Source: Hirudo medicinalis (taxonomy: Eukaryota > Annelida > Clitellata > Hirudinida > Hirudinidae). From it: DNA of 64,000 bases. The stretch spans positions 46,104-110,103 of the forward strand of contig MPNW01000465.1 of NCBI GenBank assembly GCA_011800805.1, read 5' to 3'. The notes beneath the pieces were generated by a model. That model was not told the DNA's origin. It searched no databases and was given only the letters and a program-made list of their open reading frames with translations. This document shows positions 61,013-64,000 of the stretch, one piece after another (position 1 is the stretch's first letter; every line of letters begins with the position of its first letter). Made by a program: the position numbers and the translations under genes.

Positions 61013-64000
61013 TCCACTGAAGTTAATGAATATCAGGACTTGATTTGGATTTGCCAAGAGGCACCCCTGATTCCCATTGTCTCCTGACTTTTTAATGTGT
61101 GCAACGAATGTATAAAGGCCATCATCTCATGGGTTGAATGAAGGCTTCCTGGAAAAAAGCTGAAATGATGATCCTGAGAATGTTGTGAATTACTTACTGA
61201 GTCTCAAATTGCTTGGAAGTTACAAAGTTAAATTATNNNNNNNNNNNNNNNNNNNNNNNNNNNNNNNNNNNNNNNNNNNNNNNNNNNNNNNNNNNNNNNN
61301 NNNNNNNNNNNNNNNNNNNNNNNNNNNNNNNNNNNNNNNNNNNNNNNNNNNNNNNNNNNNNNNNNNNNNNNNNNNNNNNNNNNNNNNNNNNNNNNNNNNN
61401 NNNNNNNNNNNNNNNNNNNNNNNNNNNNNNNNNNNNNNNNNNNNNNNNNNNNNNNNNNNNNNNNNNNNNNNNNNNNNNNNNNNNNNNNNNNNNNNNNNNN
61501 NNNNNNNNNNNNNNNNNNNNNNNNNNNNNNNNNNNNNNNNNNNNNNNNNNNNNNNNNNNNNNNNNNNNNNNNNNNNNNNNNNNNNNNNNNNNNNNNNNNN
61601 NNNNNNNNNNNNNNNNNNNNNNNNNNNNNNNNNNATTTAAGTTTTTTAAGTATTGTTTTGCCTTCAGTGTTAATTTGTTGCCAGGAAATAATTTGCATAA
61701 AAACATGTTTTTGCATTTATTTCCAGCAAATCACTAAATATTTTTTCAGGGAAATAATCAGTTTTTCAATTATTTTAATGTGAATGTTTTGCCAGGAAAA
61801 TCTTCCAGAAAACCTGCTCCATCAAGTGCTTCCATTGTTTGTCAACCTGCTTTGACTTGTCAAATCACTGGGCCACGTTTTGGTGATTAAAAATTCATTA
61901 CAAATTCTTCCATCATTTCATTTAAACCCATTTAAATCACTTTTCAACTACCATGCCAGTTGTTAAGCAGAATTTAATTTGTTTGTTTTTTATTTATTAT
62001 GAATTTATAATTTTCAATTTCTATTGCGCATTTTAACAGGTTCGGAAAACCCGACCGCCATCATGAAGCTCATATCCCTCTCCGAGGCCGTTAAGCCCTT
62101 AAACGGTGTCATTAAAACTAGCTCCAACAGTCCTGCCAACAGCAAAAAGGCTTCTTTGAACAAAAATAAAATCAATCCTCAACTTCCTGCTCTCCGTCTT
62201 CCCATTGAAAGTTCTTCGGTTTCAAACGTCAGAAAGAATAGTGCAGGTTTTATTAATTTGTGCCTATTAACAAATTGTTAATTTCGTAAGGTTCACTTTT
62301 GCTCTCAATCGTCTGCTCGAACAGCTCATCATCGACTCATCACAGATTCTTTAACTTAATGTGGAAAATTCCATACACCAACATTAATTCATCCATTAAG
62401 TTCATGCTTCCATTTGGAAGTCCATTAGCGGGAATTCTCCCCGAGGACGTTCCTTTCTGGTTATCGCTTCAGTCTTTAGTTGGTTTAGTTTCATTCGTGA
62501 ATTGTGAGAAATGTATTAGTGTTTACTTTTTATTGTTTTTGTGTTCATTTTTTTAAATTATTAATAAATGCCAATCAGATAAAAGAATAAAGTTAATAAT
62601 GTTAATAAAGTTAATAATGTTAATAATGTTAATAAAGTTAATAATTAATAATAAGTTCAGTAATAGAAATGCACTCGTTATCCGTCGTCGAGCGAGGGAA
62701 AGTTTGGAACGAATTGTGTTTTAAATTTCAGGCAACAGTCTCACAAGACCTTCAAATGTCACTCCTTCGTCATCGAATTCTTCGCTCTCCTTGTCGTCAT
62801 CGTCATCATCGTCGTCGTCGTCGTCCAACGAGAACAAGTTGTGTCCACCTGCTACTGACAAGATTAAGGAAATACCAGCACAGCTGTTAATGTCAAACTC
62901 GTCGTCGTCCTCGTCACACGTGACGTCACAACTACCTGCAGACAACTTGTCGGCATCGACGTCTTCGGGAGTTTGCTCACTGGAATCAGCGTCATCACTT
63001 CATCATCGTCATCATCATTATCATCAACATCAACAACATGTTCAACAGCTTTGTAACTGCTGCGATGTTGACATTGGTGATGAACTGGATAACCTTCCAG
63101 ATGATGGAGTTGATGATGATGATGATTATTTTGAAGGAGGTGATGATGATGATGATTACGATGGTGGAGGTGACGATGATGATGCTGACCCAGTTAATGG
63201 GTCACGTTGCCCAGACAACCTGCCTTTTGTCACTGAGCATGGTCAGTTGTGCAAATGTCCTCTCATGAATTTATTTATTCACATCACTTGTTTATTCTTA
63301 AGTTTCAAATTCATGAAATTCCATTTAATCAGGGATCCAATGTTGCAGTTATGATGCAACATGCAAAAACATTGTAAATATTAATTATTATTATTATTAT
63401 TATTATTATTGTTGTTGTTGTTATTGTTATTATTGTTATTACCATAAAGCTAGTTGTTTATTTTATAGATGCCATTTTATATAGATTAAGTTTTTATAGA
63501 TTCTGCAATTTGCATTTTTTCTTGCTTATTTACATATTTTGATTTTGGATTTGATTTTGCTCAGATTCTAGCAATGATCGTTAAAGTAATATTTATTTTA
63601 TGCTTATTATTTTATAGTTATTTATTTGTTTGAATGTTCGTTCCAGGTTCAAACGGAACTCTTTGTCGATCGGATTCTTCGACTCCAAGTTTCAAACGAC
63701 AGTCCGTCGTTGCGAATGTTGACTCCAATGTCACATCTTCACCATCCTCCGCAACTTTCTCTAACCCCAGCTCGCCTTTCTGCCACAACACGAGTGCTGA
63801 CGCAGCCCAGGCGTCCTTGGTTTCTAAAAACAAAATGGATTCTCCTACAAATGGCTCGCATTTACCGTCTCGGCCGAATCTAAATTCCGCTCGACAACTC
63901 TTCAACGAAGAAGCAAAACATTACGGCCATCGATCACTGGCATCGCCATCATCTCCTAATTCCTTTGTGGCACATCAGAAATCATCCTTGCTTCTTCCAT
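23477..64000 (+). CDS. rapgef2: RAPGEF2/6-type PDZ-GEF, Rap guanine-nucleotide exchange factor (partial, 23 exons)
   Basis: Twenty-three exons give about 1,300 in-phase residues, still open at the window end. The order is that of PDZ-GEFs: leader ([10 protein letters not shown]); cNMP-binding-like domain ([34 protein letters not shown]); RasGEF-N ([15 protein letters not shown]); PDZ domain ([18 protein letters not shown]); Ras-association domain; and CDC25 domain from [13 protein letters not shown] through [22 protein letters not shown] and [13 protein letters not shown] to MIAKEIR. A downstream motif NAKKIYEE and [14 protein letters not shown] match the human C-terminal region. These proteins load GTP on Rap1/Rap2 at membranes and control junctions, adhesion and neuronal development (family knowledge). 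RAPGEF2 and RAPGEF6 are vertebrate paralogues, so the invertebrate gene is equally related to both. The final tail and C-terminal PDZ-binding motif are outside the window. Confidence 0.93.
25047..25211 (+). mobile_element. tRNA-derived SINE, copy 1 (cut by the gap)
   Basis: It carries a Pol III A box TGGCCGAATGG at 25053-25063 and a B-box-like TGTTCGCAACC at 25111-25121. These are followed by a shared body ending in GGCGCTATATAAATGGT and TTAAAGTGCCTTCACATCCC. It shares these with the copies at 27685 and 53984. Confidence 0.8.
25212..26122. other. Assembly gap of 911 N
   Basis: A run of N. The 89 bases before it are repeated exactly after it. Confidence 1.
26123..26250 (+). mobile_element. 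tRNA-derived SINE, copy 2 (3' part)
   Basis: The first 89 bases equal 25123-25211 exactly. The sequence then continues into the family's tail (AAAGGCACTCAAAATATCGGC and an A/C-rich end). It may be the other half of copy 1 rather than a separate insertion. Confidence 0.75.
27500..27549. repeat. (CT)n microsatellite
   Basis: CT dinucleotide array, nearly pure from about 27522. Confidence 0.95.
27685..27889 (+). mobile_element. tRNA-derived SINE, copy 3 (nearly full length)
   Basis: A box TGGCCGAATGG at 27693-27703, B-box-like GTGTTCGCAACCC, body GGCGCTATATAAATGAT, then TGCCTTCATACCCCATT, and a tail GGCACTCAAAAGATCGGC followed by an A-rich end. It is inserted beside an AAT microsatellite. Confidence 0.85.
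27999..28078. repeat. (GAT)n-type microsatellite
   Basis: An imperfect GAT/GGT array of about 80 bp. The complementary strand reads poly-His. Confidence 0.9.
30178..30282 (+). CDS. rapgef2: RAPGEF exon 2
   Basis: Acceptor CACCCTGCAG. It encodes [20 protein letters not shown] and LLDFMQHMP, the helix leading into the cNMP-binding-like domain. Donor CCG|GTGAGA. Confidence 0.95.
30972..31110. repeat. GAT/GAC/GCT trinucleotide array
   Basis: An imperfect triplet array of about 140 bp, GAYGAY with a short GCT block. Confidence 0.9.
31500..31590. repeat. Compound (GAT)n-(AAC)n-(AAT)n microsatellite
   Basis: Three adjoining triplet arrays follow just after the isolated N at 31491. Confidence 0.9.
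34159..34349 (+). CDS. rapgef2: RAPGEF exon 3, cNMP-binding-like domain
   Basis: Acceptor CCACGCAG. It encodes [19 protein letters not shown], the beta-roll segment [20 protein letters not shown] and [10 protein letters not shown]. Phase-2 donor GACAG|GTACTG. Confidence 0.96.
34720..34811. repeat. GAT/GGT triplet array
   Basis: An imperfect array with an internal duplication of GATGGTGGTGGTAGTGGC. Confidence 0.9.
34921..35075. repeat. AT-only palindromic tandem array, 46-bp period
   Basis: The string GTACTATTAATACATTATT recurs 46 bp apart (34947 and 34993). Units are built of TTAATGTATTAA-like self-complementary segments, so either strand can fold. Confidence 0.85.
35438..35555 (+). CDS. 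rapgef2: RAPGEF exon 4
   Basis: Acceptor CTTGTTAG. It completes [12 protein letters not shown], then [19 protein letters not shown], the end of the cNMP-binding-like fold. Donor AGG|GTAGGT. Confidence 0.96.
35556..37044. other. RAPGEF intron 4 with triplet arrays
   Basis: GAT arrays lie at about 35875-35945 and 36656-36715, and an ACT/ACC array near 36173-36225. No gene. Confidence 0.7.
37045..37158 (+). CDS. rapgef2: RAPGEF exon 5
   Basis: Acceptor TTTCACAG. It encodes [18 protein letters not shown] and QGKVVLR, the linker that starts RasGEF-N. Donor AGG|GTGAGC. Confidence 0.93.
39438..39512. repeat. (GAT)n microsatellite
   Basis: An imperfect GAT array of about 75 bp. Confidence 0.92.
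41436..41507. repeat. (AAT)n microsatellite
   Basis: A nearly pure AAT array of about 72 bp, continuing imperfectly to about 41560. Confidence 0.95.
43885..44043 (+). CDS. rapgef2: RAPGEF exon 6, RasGEF-N (REM) domain
   Basis: Acceptor TAATTTCAG. It encodes [20 protein letters not shown] and [18 protein letters not shown], the REM signature. Donor AAG|GTATTT. Confidence 0.97.
44044..46712. other. RAPGEF intron 6
   Basis: It holds GAT arrays near 44690-44795, AGT near 44994-45020 and ATT near 46275-46327. No gene recognised. Confidence 0.7.
46713..46820 (+). CDS. rapgef2: RAPGEF exon 7, end of RasGEF-N
   Basis: Acceptor TTTTGAAG. It encodes [19 protein letters not shown] and [11 protein letters not shown], matching the WVNNHFNDFEGD region of human RAPGEF2. 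Donor AAG|GTGGGA. Confidence 0.95.
48329..48532 (+). CDS. rapgef2: RAPGEF exon 8, PDZ domain first part
   Basis: Acceptor ACTTGCAG. It encodes [20 protein letters not shown], then [17 protein letters not shown], the PDZ strand B to GLR-GDQ region. The PDZ carboxylate-binding loop reads LAGG rather than GLGF, as is usual in PDZ-GEFs (human LLGG). Confidence 0.96.
48574..48660. repeat. 24-bp minisatellite plus GGAT array
   Basis: GAGTGGTTAGACAGGTGG occurs at 48574, 48598 and 48622 (24-bp period), then GGAT repeats. It starts 42 bp after the exon 8 donor. Confidence 0.9.
49299..49407 (+). CDS. rapgef2: RAPGEF exon 9, PDZ domain second part
   Basis: Acceptor CACGTGCAG. It encodes [20 protein letters not shown], then [11 protein letters not shown]. 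Phase-1 donor TTGG|GTGAGT. Confidence 0.95.
50187..50445 (+). CDS. rapgef2: RAPGEF exon 10, PDZ-to-RA linker
   Basis: Acceptor CCTTTCAAG, chosen because it gives [11 protein letters not shown], matching human NLFVFKELLTRL. The rest is Ser/Arg-rich and ends [13 protein letters not shown]. Phase-2 donor ACTTG|GTTATT. Confidence 0.85.
50652..50713 (-). other. tRNA-like fragment (pseudo-tRNA or SINE head)
   Basis: The minus strand reads TGGTCTAATGC (A-box-like), CCTCTCACGATGGCAG (degenerate anticodon arm), and a perfect T arm ACGGGTTCGAATCCCGT with an exact B box, then TGCGGGGCACC. The A-to-B spacing is about 10 bp short and no matching 5' acceptor strand is present, so it is not a functional tRNA. 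The arm resembles tRNA-Glu, but the anticodon cannot be fixed. Confidence 0.6.
52277..53046 (-). pseudogene. Non-LTR retrotransposon ORF1-like remnant
   Basis: Minus-strand fragments in more than one frame read a Cys/His-bearing start, then [20 protein letters not shown] and [10 protein letters not shown] (coiled-coil-like). The next frame has [20 protein letters not shown], then [12 protein letters not shown]. The order Cys/His segment, coiled coil, and an L-x-x-F-R-I/L-G-R-K segment is that of L1/CR1-type ORF1 proteins. Stops and frameshifts break it. No endonuclease or reverse transcriptase is nearby. Confidence 0.4.
53984..54192 (+). mobile_element. tRNA-derived SINE, copy 4 (diverged)
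   Basis: A box TGGCTCAATGG at 53992-54002 is closer to a real tRNA A box than in the other copies. The B-box-like region TGTTTGCAGCC has decayed. The shared body (GGTGCTACGTAAATGGTAG, GTGCCTTCACATCC) and tail AGGCACTCAAAAGATCG are clear. Confidence 0.85.
54974..55053. repeat. (GAT)n microsatellite, about 26 units
   Basis: A nearly uninterrupted GATGAT array. The apparent poly-Asp frame is not a gene. Confidence 0.97.
56052..56286 (+). CDS. rapgef2: RAPGEF exon 11, start of the Ras-association domain
   Basis: Acceptor ACCAACAG. A Ser/Asn-rich linker is followed by [18 protein letters not shown], matching human VLRVFKADQQSRYIMIS. The phase-0 donor AGG|GTCGTT is weak. Confidence 0.88.
56607..56671 (+). 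CDS. rapgef2: RAPGEF exon 12, Ras-association domain
   Basis: Acceptor ATCTTCAG. It encodes [20 protein letters not shown], matching human DTTAKEVVIQAIREFAV. Phase-2 donor CCTGG|GTTGGT. Confidence 0.9.
56846..56953 (+). CDS. rapgef2: RAPGEF exon 13, Ras-association domain, GC donor
   Basis: Acceptor CATTGCAG. It encodes [20 protein letters not shown] and [10 protein letters not shown]. The frame to the next exon is best met by a GC donor (TCAAG|GCAGGA), which keeps all residues of the human LADRIQLSGRYYL segment. Confidence 0.85.
57365..57584 (+). CDS. rapgef2: RAPGEF exon 14, RA end and CDC25 domain start
   Basis: Acceptor TTCTCCAG. It encodes RYYLRDV, then [20 protein letters not shown] and [14 protein letters not shown], the first conserved region of RasGEF domains. 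A long second-frame ORF over this exon is a shadow. Donor GAG|GTGCAT. Confidence 0.96.
57838..57937 (+). CDS. rapgef2: RAPGEF exon 15, CDC25 domain
   Basis: Acceptor GGTTGCAG. It encodes [15 protein letters not shown] and [14 protein letters not shown]. Phase-1 donor GCTG|GTCAGT. Confidence 0.95.
58106..58233 (+). CDS. rapgef2: RAPGEF exon 16, CDC25 domain core
   Basis: Acceptor ATACTTCAG. It encodes [20 protein letters not shown], then [15 protein letters not shown], the catalytic helical-hairpin region. Donor GAG|GTCAAT. Confidence 0.97.
58572..58649 (+). CDS. rapgef2: RAPGEF exon 17, CDC25 domain
   Basis: Acceptor AATTATTAG. It encodes [20 protein letters not shown]. Donor TTG|GTCAGC. 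Confidence 0.95.
58650..59608. other. RAPGEF intron 17
   Basis: Two short open frames (58715-58951 and 59011-59385) lie here on the plus strand without recognisable domains or splice sites. I treat them as chance. Confidence 0.6.
59609..59770 (+). CDS. rapgef2: RAPGEF exon 18, end of CDC25 domain
   Basis: Acceptor ATCTTCAG. It encodes [20 protein letters not shown], then [17 protein letters not shown] and MASV. The 3' edge is set by phase at AGT|GTCGGT; a GTTGCT donor 24 bp earlier is also possible. Confidence 0.9.
59943..60089 (+). CDS. rapgef2: RAPGEF exon 19, Ser-rich linker
   Basis: Acceptor ACGATCAG. It encodes a Ser-rich segment and [10 protein letters not shown], matching human FLNAKKLYEDA. 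Donor GAG|GTATTT. Confidence 0.85.
60405..60504 (+). CDS. rapgef2: RAPGEF exon 20
   Basis: Acceptor TTTTCGCAG. It encodes [20 protein letters not shown], then VMSLTCES, matching the human VKQYLSNLELEMDEESL region. Phase-1 donor AATG|GTTGGT. Confidence 0.92.
60505..62039. other. RAPGEF intron 20 with gap
   Basis: ATC/ATT arrays near 60600-60655 and 60985-61012, and an N gap. No coding sequence seen. Confidence 0.7.
61237..61634. other. Assembly gap of 398 N
   Basis: A run of N. Unlike the first gap, its flanks are not duplicated. Confidence 1.
62040..62246 (+). CDS. rapgef2: RAPGEF exon 21, C-terminal tail
   Basis: Acceptor TTTTAACAG. It encodes [20 protein letters not shown], matching human INSPQALKKILSLSEEGS, then a Ser/Asn/Lys-rich stretch. 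Phase-1 donor GCAG|GTTTTA. Confidence 0.88.
62732..63241 (+). CDS. rapgef2: RAPGEF exon 22, poly-Ser/His/Asp tail
   Basis: Acceptor AAATTTCAG. The in-frame sequence runs through poly-Ser (two tracts), a His/Gln tract ([18 protein letters not shown]) and Asp-rich tracts ([20 protein letters not shown]), ending at CATG|GTCAGT. Frame and phase fit both neighbours. An intron inside the low-complexity part cannot be excluded. Confidence 0.7.
63647..64000 (+). CDS. rapgef2: RAPGEF exon 23, C-terminal tail (cut by window end)
   Basis: Acceptor GTTCGTTCCAG. The Ser/Asn/Pro-rich frame contains [14 protein letters not shown], reminiscent of human RQRHSVSIVETNL, and stays open to the last base. Confidence 0.75.

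Overview
This is a window of animal nuclear DNA. It is AT-rich, has many short GT-AG introns, and is dense in simple repeats (ATT, GAT/ATC, GGAT). It most likely comes from a lophotrochozoan, and a leech-like annelid fits the style, but that placement is inference from repeat texture and protein divergence. Coding sequence is confined to short spliced exons. I found four protein-coding loci by exon homology, splice sites and phase bookkeeping.

Layout. (1) 684-915, minus strand: the N-terminal coding exon of a DMBX1-type paired-class homeobox gene. It ends in the family's conserved ALTLAERLA motif at a phase-1 donor, and the homeodomain lies beyond the left edge. (2) 8096-13999, plus: a complete 15-exon gene for a 932-residue protein built of eight ~118-residue units. 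Each unit holds a degenerate EF-hand (pattern FxDFDxxxxGxIxxxQF) and a second EF-like half (INYxxF). An RFX X-box sits 57 bp before the start codon, suggesting a ciliary gene. (3) 16518-21283, plus: a PAQR-family (adiponectin-receptor-like) seven-helix membrane protein in at least five exons. Its first exon was not found. (4) 23477 to beyond 64000, plus: a RAPGEF2/6-type (PDZ-GEF) Rap guanine-nucleotide exchange factor. Twenty-three coding exons supply, in order, an N-terminal leader, cyclic-nucleotide-binding-like, RasGEF-N, PDZ, Ras-association and CDC25/RasGEF catalytic domains, then a low-complexity Ser/His/Asp tail still open at the window end.

Between and inside the genes are four copies (one possibly an assembly duplicate) of a tRNA-derived SINE, a tRNA-like fragment, a decayed hAT-type element with a BED zinc-finger remnant, a probable non-LTR retrotransposon ORF1 remnant, two minisatellites, an AT-palindromic tandem array and many trinucleotide microsatellites. 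GAT/ATC arrays are concentrated in the RAPGEF introns.

Two assembly problems are visible. An 89-bp sequence is repeated exactly on both sides of the 911-N gap, and a 118-bp sequence is repeated exactly on both sides of a single N near 19.3 kb. I saw no operon, CRISPR, phage or other prokaryotic feature. The four loci have no obvious shared pathway.
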